Below, one piece after another: positions 33,552 to 42,688 of a DNA stretch of 64,000 nucleotides (position 1 is its first letter; the number at the start of each line of letters is the position of its first letter). The DNA is from JAAXQD01 sp963790095 (GTDB taxonomy: Bacteria > Desulfobacterota > Desulfobacteria > Desulfobacterales > UBA11574). Below the pieces are notes generated by a model, which was not told the origin of the DNA, made no database searches, and saw only the letters and a program-made list of their open reading frames with translations. Position numbers and translations under genes: made by a program. The stretch is from positions 159,321-223,320 of the forward strand of contig CAWBNO010000008.1 of the NCBI GenBank assembly GCA_963790095.1, in the 5' to 3' direction.

Positions 33552-34883
33552 TTATCGATCGAGTCTGTTCATCACCTGACCGGTAATGGTCTTGGGGAAA
33601 AAATAGGTCGCTTTTCGAGGCATAATCTGGCCGGCTTCGGCAATATCGCGTACCTGCTGAATTTTTGTTGGATTAAGGATAAACGCCATGTCATGTCTTC
33701 CGGCGGCGACGGCATCAATGGCTACTTCAGCAATACTCGAGTAGGCGATCAGTTTCTCATTGTCGAGCCGGGCTCGATCAAAACCCAAGATCTCCATAAA
33801 AATGAGCCGCGTCAGCACCGTTACATCAATATTCCTGATGACCTCCGGCAATTCATCGCCAAAAATTTTCTCCATAGTACCCGGTTTAAGGGTCAACAGA
33901 AATAGCTCCGGACAATCTTTTATGGAAACTCCGATACAATTTTTCGAACTATTCGATTTAAGAATCGAAATAAATTGTGTCAGCCCCTCTTTGTGACCAT
34001 CGTCTTTATAAGGAATTGTCGCAACGTCAAAATAATCCTTAGCCTTATGGATAAACGATGCCCTTGTTTCAGCAGGAATTTGATCCAGCATCCGGTGGGC
34101 TGGAAGAATAATAAGCCCTGGATCTGCCATGCTACAAAGGTACATCATGACGTAATTGGCTGGATGACTGCCTTTGAAATCAGGATTGCCGGTTGAAATC
34201 CAATTCCTGTAGTTCAGGGCAGTTTCGTAACGATGATGTCCGTCTGCGATAAAAATCACTTTGTCTTTAAGGACTTCGGAAACATGCCGATGTACGGAAC
34301 CATCGGTGATTCGCCACAGCCGGTGTTTCTCTCCGATGGTATCGGTAAAAACATGATCCGGCGTTCTTTCAAGGGATATATCTTTTAATCGATCAAGAAT
34401 GCTGTTTTCATCATCGGAATACAAAGAAAATATGGGACTGAAATTCGCATGGCATGCTTTCATCAGCTCAAGTCTTTCCGATTTTATGTTGGAAAAGGTC
34501 TTTTCGTGGGGCAGAACAATCCCCTTTTCAAAGGGCTCAAGGCGGATCAGGGCGATCAAACCGTAGCGTGTCACCCATTTATTTTCAAAGAAAAATTCCA
34601 CCGATGTCAGATAAAACGCCGGTTCTTTGTCCATCTCGATGATATCTTCCGAAAGCCAATGGTTAAAGCAGTCTGCTGATCTTGTGTAGCGATTGTTTGT
34701 TGGGGTATCGGTTTCGAATGTTTTGCCCAGTGTCAGCCGGATGATGTTCTGGGGGTGATTTTCATGAAACGCATTCTGTTCCGCTTCTGAGATAACGTCA
34801 AAGGGAGGGGCAACGACATCTGCCAAATTATTTATCTTATTGGTATTATATAGGATTCCCATGAAAGGGATGATCTCGGCCAT
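33552..34883 (-). CDS. DUF1015-family protein
   Basis: A 443-residue protein of the DUF1015 family, which some relate to a serine-kinase-like fold. Landmarks are the start MAEIIPFMGILYN, VVAPPFDVISEAEQNAF, the motif LPHEKTFSNIKSERLELMKA, FIADGHHRYETALNY with its conserved Asp-Gly-His-His-Arg, and VMMYLCSMADPGLIILPAHR. The role in this group is not established. AAGGA precedes the ATG at 34883, whereas the longer frame to 34931 has no such site. Upstream lie two serine tRNA genes on the other strand. Confidence 0.87.
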   Translation of the reverse strand: MAEIIPFMGILYNTNKINNLADVVAPPFDVISEAEQNAFHENHPQNIIRLTLGKTFETDTPTNNRYTRSADCFNHWLSEDIIEMDKEPAFYLTSVEFFFENKWVTRYGLIALIRLEPFEKGIVLPHEKTFSNIKSERLELMKACHANFSPIFSLYSDDENSILDRLKDISLERTPDHVFTDTIGEKHRLWRITDGSVHRHVSEVLKDKVIFIADGHHRYETALNYRNWISTGNPDFKGSHPANYVMMYLCSMADPGLIILPAHRMLDQIPAETRASFIHKAKDYFDVATIPYKDDGHKEGLTQFISILKSNSSKNCIGVSIKDCPELFLLTLKPGTMEKIFGDELPEVIRNIDVTVLTRLIFMEILGFDRARLDNEKLIAYSSIAEVAIDAVAAGRHDMAFILNPTKIQQVRDIAEAGQIMPRKATYFFPKTITGQVMNRLDR

Positions 34884-35189
34884 GTTTAAAAATTCCTTAT
34901 TTATAGGCAAGTTATGGGTAATATCTCTCAATGAAGCGAACTGATACTATAAAGAAACATCTTGTTCAAGGGATAAAATGGACCGGTCGATAAAAAGGAT
35001 ATCTTCAACTTTTTACCACCGTATCTACCGTTGGACATCACGCTGGAATTTTTATTTTTTACGATGCCCCCAATCGAACCGGTTCCCAAAAAGCCTGTTG
35101 TTATTTCATTCCAAATAAAATAAGATCGTTGACAGGACATATCAAAAAAGTATATTGAACCAACCGGTATTTCAGCGGATGAGAATGAT

Positions 35190-35282
35190 GGAGAGGTGGC
35201 CGAGCGGCTGAAGGCCCCGCTCTCGAAAAGCGGTATCCTGTCAAAAGCGGGATCGTGGGTTCGAATCCCACCCTCTCCGCCA
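35190..35282 (+). tRNA. tRNA-Ser (CGA)
   Basis: A 93-base class II tRNA. The acceptor stem GGAGAGG pairs with CCTCTCC, followed by G and an encoded CCA. The anticodon arm CCGCT-CTCGAAA-AGCGG places CGA at 34-36. A long variable arm (TATCCTGTCAAAAGCGGGATC region) and the T-arm GGGTTCGAATCCC confirm a serine tRNA. Confidence 0.96.
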
Positions 35283-35320
35283 TAAAATAGCAACTAAATG
35301 ATACTTGCCCCAATATTTTC

Positions 35321-35414
35321 GGAGAGATGTCCGAGCTGGCCGAAGGAGCACGACTGGAAATCGTGTGTGCTGTCAAAAGCGGCACCGAGGGTTCGAATCC
35401 CTCTCTCTCCGCCA
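35321..35414 (+). tRNA. tRNA-Ser (GGA)
   Basis: A 94-base class II tRNA 38 bases after the first. The acceptor stem GGAGAGA pairs with TCTCTCC, followed by G and an encoded CCA. The anticodon arm CACGA-CTGGAAA-TCGTG gives anticodon GGA. The long variable arm and GGGTTCGAATCCC T-arm are present. The next gene is dnaX, on the same strand 226 bases on. Confidence 0.96.
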
Positions 35415-35640
35415 TTTAAATATCAGATTCAGCTTCGAGGTTCGCATCCTATACCTTTGAAAAATGATCGATTTTTTTTCAAAACCCAGGAAGGTGATAC
35501 TTTAACCTCAAGATACATTTATATTTTGAGGATTAACCCGCCAAAGATTGGCGGCGGTTTAAAGTTTGAGCCGGTCCCGGGCATTGGGCAAAAGGAGACG
35601 TTTTTAAAAGGGTTCGCATCCAGGTTAGGAAAAATTCTTT

Positions 35641-37311
35641 ATGTCCTATCTCGTACTTGCACGTAAATATCGCCCTCAAACCTTTGATGGGGTTGTCAAA
35701 CAGGACCACATTACACGGACGTTGAAAAACGCTATTTACGCCGGCCGTGTGGCCCATGCAATCCTGTTTTCGGGGCCGAGAGGGACCGGGAAAACAACCG
35801 TCGGACGTATATTGGCCAAGGCCATGAATTGTAAAGACGGTCCTATCCCCGTACCATGTAACCGATGCAGTTCCTGCAAGGAGATCACCGCGGGGAATGC
35901 CGCAGATGTTTTTGAAATTGACGGCGCCTCAAACAACAGCGTTGATCAGATCAGAGAACTTCGTGGAAACGTCCGGTACATGCCGGCCCACAGCCTTTAC
36001 AAAATATATATTATCGATGAAGTTCACATGCTCAGCATCGCCGCCTTTAATGCGCTTTTAAAAACCCTGGAAGAACCGCCGTCCCATGTTATGTTTATTT
36101 TTGCCACTACGGAGCCTCGAAAGATTCCCATAACCATTCTTTCCAGATGCCAGCGGCATGATTTCAGGCGCATTGATGTTGAATCGATTTCCAAACATAT
36201 GGAAAAGATTTGCAAGAAAGAAGGTGTCGAGATAGATCCCAAGAGCTTGGGATTAATTGCCCGGGAAGCAAAGGGAAGCATGAGAGACGGTCTGAGTCTT
36301 TTGGATCAGGTCATATCGTGCACCCAAGGAACGATTTCACATGACCACGTCCTCGACATATTAGGGGTCGTTGACAGAGAAATTATCTTTAAAATTTCAG
36401 GGGCTGTGTTCCAGGGAGATATTGCGGAGATTCTAGACATTCTGGACGCGGTTTACAGCGCGGGCCATGATATGAAAAAATTGTATGCAGACCTGATTGA
36501 ACATTTCAGGAATCTGTTGATCGTTAAAATGGGGGAAAAAAACCGTAAACTGGTGGATATTCCGGCCCATGAAATAGACTTAATCCTGGATCAGGTCGAG
36601 AAGGTCCCAACAATTTTTTTAAACCAGATTTTTGATCTCCTGTTTAAAGAAGAGTTTACCATCGAGCATTCATCGAATTCGAAGCTTGCCTTGGAAACGG
36701 TTTTTATTCGGATATTTCAGACAAAACCGGCGCTACCCATCGATGTTCTTATTGCAAAGCTCGATAATCTTAGAAAGGATATGTATGAAACCGACACCGA
36801 CATCGTCGTCACTGAAAAAAGGTCTACACCCCAGGATGGGCGGAAAGATTCACCATCAACATTAAACAGAACAACAGGAACAGCCGAATCCCTTGATACC
36901 TTTTCTTCGGCACCGGAAACACCGGTCAATATAGATGGGGATATTAAGGGCACATGGAAAAGACTTTTATCGATCATTTCAGAAGAACATCCGGCACTCG
37001 CGGCCAATCTGAAGGACTCCATGATAAAAGAACTGGCCGACAATCGCATTGAAATCGAAGTCAACGGAAGCCATTTTAATGTAAATATGATCCTGCGGAA
37101 TAAAAACGAAGCGATTATCAAAAAAGTATGCGGCGATTTTTTCGGCAAAGAGATGGATGTCGTTATTGTACCCAAAAAAATACAAGACCCACTACATCAG
37201 AAAAAGAAAAGCCAGGCCGGCCGGTTGAAACAGGAGGCTTTAAGCCATCCGCTGGTTACCGATGCTTTAGAAATTTTCAACGGCAACGTTGTTGATGTAA
37301 AAATTTTATAG
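35641..37311 (+). CDS. dnaX: DNA polymerase III subunit gamma/tau
   Basis: A 556-residue clamp-loader ATPase. Domains: AAA+ core with Walker A GPRGTGKT (about 42-49), a zinc module of four cysteines (CKDGPIPVPCNRCSSCKE region), Walker B IIDEVHMLS, the sensor FATTEPRKIP and arginine finger SRCQRHDFR. The lid and collar domains (about 175-370) follow, then a variable tau-like tail. The upstream 226 bases after the tRNA have several small hairpins and GGAAGGTGAT but no recognised RNA. No in-frame A-AAA-AAG slip site of the Escherichia coli type was found. It is first in a dnaX-ybaB-recR operon. Confidence 0.97.
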   Translation: MSYLVLARKYRPQTFDGVVKQDHITRTLKNAIYAGRVAHAILFSGPRGTGKTTVGRILAKAMNCKDGPIPVPCNRCSSCKEITAGNAADVFEIDGASNNSVDQIRELRGNVRYMPAHSLYKIYIIDEVHMLSIAAFNALLKTLEEPPSHVMFIFATTEPRKIPITILSRCQRHDFRRIDVESISKHMEKICKKEGVEIDPKSLGLIAREAKGSMRDGLSLLDQVISCTQGTISHDHVLDILGVVDREIIFKISGAVFQGDIAEILDILDAVYSAGHDMKKLYADLIEHFRNLLIVKMGEKNRKLVDIPAHEIDLILDQVEKVPTIFLNQIFDLLFKEEFTIEHSSNSKLALETVFIRIFQTKPALPIDVLIAKLDNLRKDMYETDTDIVVTEKRSTPQDGRKDSPSTLNRTTGTAESLDTFSSAPETPVNIDGDIKGTWKRLLSIISEEHPALAANLKDSMIKELADNRIEIEVNGSHFNVNMILRNKNEAIIKKVCGDFFGKEMDVVIVPKKIQDPLHQKKKSQAGRLKQEALSHPLVTDALEIFNGNVVDVKIL

Positions 37312-37322
37312 GAGGTATTTCA

Positions 37323-37634
37323 ATGAAAGGCATGGGAAAGATGATGAAGCAAGCCCAGCAGCTTCAATCTAAAATGCTTAAATTACAAGAGGAATTGGCT
37401 GAAAAAACGGTTGAAACGACTTCTGGCGGTGGAATGGTAAAGGTTGTCGCCAACGGCAGACAACAAGTGGTATCCATTCAGATCGAAAAGGAAGTTGTTG
37501 ATCCGGATGATTTGGAAATGCTTCAGGATTTGATACTGGCAGCAATAAATGACGCGTTAATAAAATCCCAGGAAATGGTCTCCGGAGAGATGAGCAAACT
37601 TACCGGGGGTATGAATATCCCGGGGTTGATGTAG
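37323..37634 (+). CDS. ybaB: YbaB/EbfC nucleoid-associated protein
   Basis: A 103-residue DNA-binding protein with the family start MGKMMKQAQQLQSKMLKLQEELAEKTVE cut across a helix, then ETTSGGGMVKVVANGRQQVVSIQIEKEVV and the helical end DALIKSQEMVSGEMSKLTGGMNIPG. It binds DNA as a dimer and sits between dnaX and recR, its conserved position. The ribosome-binding site is TAGGAGG. Confidence 0.97.
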   Translation: MKGMGKMMKQAQQLQSKMLKLQEELAEKTVETTSGGGMVKVVANGRQQVVSIQIEKEVVDPDDLEMLQDLILAAINDALIKSQEMVSGEMSKLTGGMNIPGLM

Positions 37635-37660
37635 ATACTTCAGGTTCGAAAGTAATCGCT

Positions 37661-38260
37661 ATGACTTATTATCCCGAATCTATTCGGAAATTGATAAAAA
37701 ATCTCTCCAAGCTTCCGGGAATCGGAGAAAAAACTGCCGATCGACTTGCCATGCATATACTCCGGGCACCGCGAAGAGACACGGATCATCTTGTCCACAG
37801 CATCATGGAAGTCAAAGAAAAAATAAGATTATGCGCCATGTGTTTTTCACTCAGTGACGCTGAATTATGCAATATTTGCAGGGACAGGAGTAGAAATTTC
37901 TCCATTTTATGTGTGGTGGAGCAGCCGGCCGATATGGTGGCCGTTGAAAGATCAGGGGCGTTTACGGGACTTTACCACATCCTGGAAGGCGCACTCTCTC
38001 CAATGGACGGGGTGGGGCCGGACAACATCAGGATAAAAGAGCTTATCTCAAGAATCGCCCAAGGAAAGATCCAAGAGGTTGTTCTTGCCACCAGCACAAG
38101 TATCGAGGGAGAGTCCACCGCCGCTTATATTGCAGAACGTTTGGGGAGTTATCCGGTTAAAGTGACGCGAATTGCGTCCGGCGTCCCCATGGGCGGTGAC
38201 CTGAAATATGTTGACCAAGTTACCTTAAAAACGGCCATGAAGGGCCGGCATCCGATATAA
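37661..38260 (+). CDS. recR: Recombination mediator RecR
   Basis: A 199-residue protein of gap repair. An N-terminal helix-hairpin-helix (LSKLPGIGEKTADRLAMHIL), a Cys4 zinc finger (CAMC and CNIC, about residues 57-75), a Toprim domain with CVVEQPADMVAVERSG and GALSPMDGVGPDNI, and a C-terminal Walker-B-like end are all present. RecR works with RecO, whose gene is also in this window (53825), to load RecA. Confidence 0.97.
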   Translation: MTYYPESIRKLIKNLSKLPGIGEKTADRLAMHILRAPRRDTDHLVHSIMEVKEKIRLCAMCFSLSDAELCNICRDRSRNFSILCVVEQPADMVAVERSGAFTGLYHILEGALSPMDGVGPDNIRIKELISRIAQGKIQEVVLATSTSIEGESTAAYIAERLGSYPVKVTRIASGVPMGGDLKYVDQVTLKTAMKGRHPI

Positions 38261-38264
38261 CCAT

Positions 38265-38654
38265 ATGAATACCAAGGAAATTTTCAAATGTCAGCAATGC
38301 GGCGATTGTTGCAAAGGATTCGGGGGAACTTTTGTCACCGAAAAAGAGATTGAAAAGATTGCCGGTCGTGTCGATACCGACACCCAGACGTTTGTTGAGA
38401 AATACTGTCAGATTTCTGGGGGGAAGGCGCTTCTGGCCCAGAGCAAAGATCAGTACTGCATATTCTGGGACGGACGATGCTCCATTCATCCGGTTAAACC
38501 TCGGATGTGTAAAAAATGGCCGTTTTTGAAAAGCGTCCTGGTTGACATAAACAACTGGCACATCATGGCTTCCCTATGTCCGGGCATTCGCACGGATGTG
38601 CCTGACAGCATCATCAAAGCGTGTGTCACCCAAGAACTTTCAAAAAACTCATGA
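38265..38654 (+). CDS. YkgJ-family cysteine-cluster protein
   Basis: A 129-residue protein with eight conserved cysteines typical of the YkgJ/CxxCxxCC family: FKCQQCGDCCKGFGG near the start, then YCIFWDGRCSIHPVKPRMCKKWP and SLCPG. These probably bind zinc or an iron-sulfur cluster. The biochemical function is not established. It starts four bases after recR and overlaps the following convergent gene by six bases. Confidence 0.9.
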   Translation: MNTKEIFKCQQCGDCCKGFGGTFVTEKEIEKIAGRVDTDTQTFVEKYCQISGGKALLAQSKDQYCIFWDGRCSIHPVKPRMCKKWPFLKSVLVDINNWHIMASLCPGIRTDVPDSIIKACVTQELSKNS

Positions 38655-38930
38655 GGACTTCCAGCGTTTTACATCCAAAAGTTTGTAAATATCATTCCCC
38701 TCCCTGTCAGAGAGAATCTTGCGAAGGATATTTTGTTCTTCGAGATCTTTCAGGCCTTCAAGCAACAACGCTTCGGCACCGTTCCACATGCTGGAAAGAT
38801 TCTTCGTAGAGATTGCCGTGTCATTGTCCGAGAGGTTGCAACATATCAGATATACTGAAACCGTCTCCACAGAAAGGCCCATATCGAAAATTTTCTGGTT
38901 CATGGTCGGAGTCTGATTTTGCGAATCCAT
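38649..38930 (-). CDS. Hypothetical protein, 93 residues, possibly winged-helix
   Basis: I do not recognise this protein. The predicted pattern is helix-helix-strand: SVETVSVYLICCNLSDND, STKNLSSMWNGAEALLLEGLKDLEEQNIL, then RKILSDREGNDIYKLLDV. This resembles a small winged helix-turn-helix where a recognition helix precedes a two-stranded wing. It ends inside the end of the YkgJ gene (convergent, six-base overlap). Confidence 0.55.
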   Translation of the reverse strand: MDSQNQTPTMNQKIFDMGLSVETVSVYLICCNLSDNDTAISTKNLSSMWNGAEALLLEGLKDLEEQNILRKILSDREGNDIYKLLDVKRWKSS

Positions 38931-39015
38931 ATAAACGCCTCGATTTGGGTCATGGAGGTTAACGTAAATGAGTCAATATAATCGCATCGAATAAAAAATC
39001 AACAAAAAGGATGAT

Positions 39016-39801
39016 ATGATAGGAATATTCGATTCAGGAATCGGCGGCCTTACCGTTGTCAAATCTCTAATGGAGAAGCTCCCCGGTTATGACATGATCT
39101 ATTTTGGCGATACCGCCCGTACGCCTTATGGAACCAAGAGTCCTGAAACCGTGGTCAGATACGCACTGGAAAATACGGACTTTCTTCTTAAACAAGGCGC
39201 AAAACTCATCGTAATGGCTTGTAATACCGCCTCGAGTGTGGCGGCCGGCCGTGTTGCTGAAGATTACGACATTCCGATATTTGAGGTCGTTACACCGGCA
39301 ACGGAAAACGCGGTTAAAATTTCCAATAGACTGACCATCGGGGTTATCGGAACCCGCGCCACCGTCAAGAGCGGTATCTATGAACAAAAAATTATGGCGT
39401 TAAAGCCGGATGCAAAAGTCTATTCAGCGGCCTGTCCGTTGCTGGTTCCCTTGGTGGAAGAGGGGTGGATGAAGAAACCCGAAACAGGGATGATCATAAA
39501 AAAATATCTGCAGCCATTAAAAGTCCGGCAGATCGACACGCTGATTTTAGGATGCACCCATTATCCCCTTTTAAAAGACAACATCCAAAGAAAAATTGGA
39601 AAAAGGGTCCATATCATAGACTCTTCAATCGCCATTGCCGAAAACGTAAAATTCTTTTTGGATACCCATCCTGAAGTTGACAGACAACTGAGCAAAAACA
39701 ACGCGTTCAGACTCTTTGTATCCGATATCACCGAACAGTTTGAGAAGACAGCCCGGGCCACGCTAAAAAGAAATGTACACCTGGAGCATGTAGAATTATA
39801 A
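39016..39801 (+). CDS. murI: Glutamate racemase
   Basis: A 261-residue enzyme making D-glutamate for peptidoglycan. It begins MIGIFDSGIGGLTV and has IYFGDTARTPYG, the first catalytic cysteine in MACNTASSVAA and the second in LGCTHYPLL. Length and motifs are standard. AAAGGATGAT precedes the ATG. It ends a plus-strand run and faces the Omp85 gene. Confidence 0.97.
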   Translation: MIGIFDSGIGGLTVVKSLMEKLPGYDMIYFGDTARTPYGTKSPETVVRYALENTDFLLKQGAKLIVMACNTASSVAAGRVAEDYDIPIFEVVTPATENAVKISNRLTIGVIGTRATVKSGIYEQKIMALKPDAKVYSAACPLLVPLVEEGWMKKPETGMIIKKYLQPLKVRQIDTLILGCTHYPLLKDNIQRKIGKRVHIIDSSIAIAENVKFFLDTHPEVDRQLSKNNAFRLFVSDITEQFEKTARATLKRNVHLEHVEL

Positions 39802-39847
39802 ATGAACTCCTCTATTCTAAAGGACGGGGCTTTTCGGTTCGGATCGA

Positions 39848-42673
39848 CTAAAATCTAAACCCTATGGTAAAATGAAATCTCCCGGCGCTTTCATTATCTT
39901 CTCGATTCAGTTTGTGCCCGTAATAAACCCCCACAGGACCGATTTGTGTGATATAATGCAACCCAACTCCCACTGAAGAGCGAAACTCATCCGAACCGGC
40001 TTCGACAACAGCGTTTCTGACGCTGCCGATGTCGTAAAAAAAAGAAAGCTCAAAATCAGATCCCAAGTCTATCCTCGTCTCAATATTACCCAGAATCGCA
40101 GTTAACCCGCCAACGGCCTTGCCGGACGAGTCAATTCGAAGTAGGTTTTCGTCAAATCCCCGAACAGTGGACGTCCCGCCCAGGAAAAAAATCTGGTCTT
40201 CGGGAATCGTGCTGGCATCCTCAAAGGGGGTAATATCCCCGACCCGTCCTCGGAAAGCAAATGTCAGATTTTCCATCGGTGTATAATATTTTCGGACCTC
40301 GAAACGATATCGAAAAAAATCATCCAGAGAATTATTGATTCCCTTTGAAACATCCAAAAGCAACGAAGAAAAAAGCCCCTTTCTGGGCCGTATATACGAA
40401 TCCATCGAATTATAGAACAGGGAGGGGCTTATGGTTAAAATTTCTCTGGGCTCATATTCGCCTTCCTCACCTAAAGGTATGGGTTCATCACCACGAGGGT
40501 ACTGTTTCTTATGGGTATAAACAAAAGAAAGGTCGGCGTTAAATTTTTGAAAAAATTTGCGGTTGAATGACCATGAAACCCCCCGCTCTCGGGTGCCGAA
40601 AGCTGTGTTGAACTCTTCCCTTTTTTCACCAAACATGTTTATCGCCGACTTGATTCGGGTTCCCAGAAACCTGGGCTCAATCATGCCCAAATCACCCCGG
40701 TAGCCTATCTGGCTGATTTCCGTACTGGCCCAAATCCCCTTGTTTAATCCAAAAAGGTTGTGATCACCGGCCAGGATGTTTCCATAAAACTTTCTTTCTG
40801 TATCGTACCCTACGCCGGATTGAACATAGTAAGGTTTTTTCTCTTCCAATTCTAAAAGCAGATTCACTCTGTCTTCCTTTTCCTTTAACCCGTAAGTGTT
40901 AAAACGCACCGAGTCGAAGGCTCCGATATCACGGATATTGCGTTGCGATTTCAAAAATTTTTTCAGGGAAAACGGCTCTCCCGGATCGAGTTCAAGCTCA
41001 TTGTCTATCACCCGTTTTTGGGTCAGAAAATTGCCGGTGCAAGCAACTTGGCCCATTCTAACAAGGGGTCCTTCATCCACCTCATAGGTTACGGCGGCTT
41101 CGGTATTGTCCTCGCTGATGACGGCCTTCCCCTTTATCTTTACATGGGGGTATCCCTCCTCGGAAATCAGAGAAGACAGTGTGTTTTCATCGCTGCGAAT
41201 CATATAGTTTCGGAAAACAGATCCTTTTTTCAAAGTGATGGCCTCTATGGCCTGAGATTCTGAAAGCACGGTCAGCCCATGGATTGCTAAAGACCGAACG
41301 TGTGTCTGAACCCCTTCTTCGATCCCGATGGCGATGTCTATATTCTGTTTTGTCTGTTTAATGTCTTTATGGACTGTTACTTCATCTTTCACTGACGTAT
41401 CCATATATCCCTGTTTGAGATAAAGGGATGTAATGGCAAGTCTATCCTCTACCAGGGTTTCCTGGACAAATGCGCCGTTTGCGATAATCCCCGGGGTTCG
41501 GGTCAGCATCTGTTTTTGGATCTTTTTTGAATCAAACGCAGAATTTCCTTTAAAATTGAGGGAAGTTACAACGTATTGTGGCCCTTCATCAATTATAAGG
41601 CGGATTTTACGAACCGGTTGACCTGCTTCTTGTTTTCTTTCAGATTTCATCTCTATCCGGCAGTCCCTATATCCTGCATCAAGGTAACGTTTCTTTATGT
41701 TACGAATACTTTTTCTCAGACCCAAATCCTCCTTATTTCCTTCCTTAAACAGGATTAGATCTTTTTTCAGCGTAAAATCCCAAAACGCTCTGTTGCCTTG
41801 AAATTGAATGTCATATCTGGGCCCTTCATCCATGCGTATCAAAAGCGCAACATTTTGAGTTTTCGCATCTTTCTTGACAACGGCGTTCACAACCACATCC
41901 GGATACGTTTTTTTTCGATAAAAACGGATGAGGTTTTGGATGTCTTTTTCAAATTCCTTTTCTTTAAAACGCCTCAAAAAATCCGGAATTATCCACGATT
42001 TAAAAGTTTTGATCCGCAATTGAAGACGCGTATTTGAAAAAGCCCGGTTCCCTTTGATTTCAAAACGCCGGATGTGAAAAAAATCACCTTTGTCGATATG
42101 GATGTAAACCACAAAATTTCCGTCAGCAGAATCTTCTGCCGCCTTTAAGTCGACAACCGGTGCAATGTAACCTTCCTTCTTGAAAAGCCGGACAATGCCG
42201 TCTGTTTTTCCGGAAAATTTTTCCGGATCATATATATCTCCTGGACGGAGCTGCATGGCGTTGAGAATTTCTCGCTCCAAAAGAGGGAAGCCGCCGCTGA
42301 CTTTAATATCTTTGACTCGGGGATAGGGGGTTACTTGGAAACGAAGGATCAGTCGTTCTGCTCCCTGCTCTGATTCAGAAACATGGATTGCTTTGAAGAT
42401 ATTCGACGATTTCAAAGCTTCAAGGGAATCTTCGAACCGTTTCGTCGAAAACAGCGTCCCTTCCTCGATGAAAATCAGATTCTTCGCCAAATCAGCCCAT
42501 GGCGTCACGTCCCCTTTAATTCCCTGAACATCGACAACAATTTTTGAGACCATCGGCCCAGGTTCATCGGTTCTCTGTTTCTGGAAAGATGCAGCGTTTC
42601 CGGCAAAGCACACCACCAGAATCCACATCCATGCAGTTATCTTTATCCGGTTTATCTGCGTTCGTTGGGTCAT
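39848..42673 (-). CDS. Omp85-superfamily outer-membrane protein (TamA/BamA-like) with about seven POTRA domains
   Basis: A 941-residue outer-membrane assembly protein. A signal peptide (ITAWMWILVVCFAGNAAS) is followed by repeated POTRA domains marked by Lys-Gly-Asn or similar turns (FEIKGNRAF, IQFQGNRAF, LNFKGNSAF, VACTGNFL and others). I count about seven up to residue 605. A 16-strand barrel follows with the lid-loop motif GGTSTVRGF and a terminal phenylalanine. BamA has five POTRAs and TamA three, so this protein is longer. It lies 15 bases downstream of TamB-like genes, which points to a TamA-like partnership; a BamA role is possible. Confidence 0.9.
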   Translation of the reverse strand: MTQRTQINRIKITAWMWILVVCFAGNAASFQKQRTDEPGPMVSKIVVDVQGIKGDVTPWADLAKNLIFIEEGTLFSTKRFEDSLEALKSSNIFKAIHVSESEQGAERLILRFQVTPYPRVKDIKVSGGFPLLEREILNAMQLRPGDIYDPEKFSGKTDGIVRLFKKEGYIAPVVDLKAAEDSADGNFVVYIHIDKGDFFHIRRFEIKGNRAFSNTRLQLRIKTFKSWIIPDFLRRFKEKEFEKDIQNLIRFYRKKTYPDVVVNAVVKKDAKTQNVALLIRMDEGPRYDIQFQGNRAFWDFTLKKDLILFKEGNKEDLGLRKSIRNIKKRYLDAGYRDCRIEMKSERKQEAGQPVRKIRLIIDEGPQYVVTSLNFKGNSAFDSKKIQKQMLTRTPGIIANGAFVQETLVEDRLAITSLYLKQGYMDTSVKDEVTVHKDIKQTKQNIDIAIGIEEGVQTHVRSLAIHGLTVLSESQAIEAITLKKGSVFRNYMIRSDENTLSSLISEEGYPHVKIKGKAVISEDNTEAAVTYEVDEGPLVRMGQVACTGNFLTQKRVIDNELELDPGEPFSLKKFLKSQRNIRDIGAFDSVRFNTYGLKEKEDRVNLLLELEEKKPYYVQSGVGYDTERKFYGNILAGDHNLFGLNKGIWASTEISQIGYRGDLGMIEPRFLGTRIKSAINMFGEKREEFNTAFGTRERGVSWSFNRKFFQKFNADLSFVYTHKKQYPRGDEPIPLGEEGEYEPREILTISPSLFYNSMDSYIRPRKGLFSSLLLDVSKGINNSLDDFFRYRFEVRKYYTPMENLTFAFRGRVGDITPFEDASTIPEDQIFFLGGTSTVRGFDENLLRIDSSGKAVGGLTAILGNIETRIDLGSDFELSFFYDIGSVRNAVVEAGSDEFRSSVGVGLHYITQIGPVGVYYGHKLNREDNESAGRFHFTIGFRF

Positions 42674-42688
42674 ATGAATGGATCTTTT

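Noticed and set aside
35415..35640. Possible 4.5S/SRP RNA gene between the serine tRNAs and dnaX
   Set aside because: The conserved GGAAG...AGCAG core of SRP RNA is absent; only short hairpins were seen.
36830..36842. AAAAAAG run in dnaX as a possible -1 frameshift slip site
   Set aside because: The run is not in the required phase (codons read GAA AAA AGG), and no pausing hairpin of known type follows.
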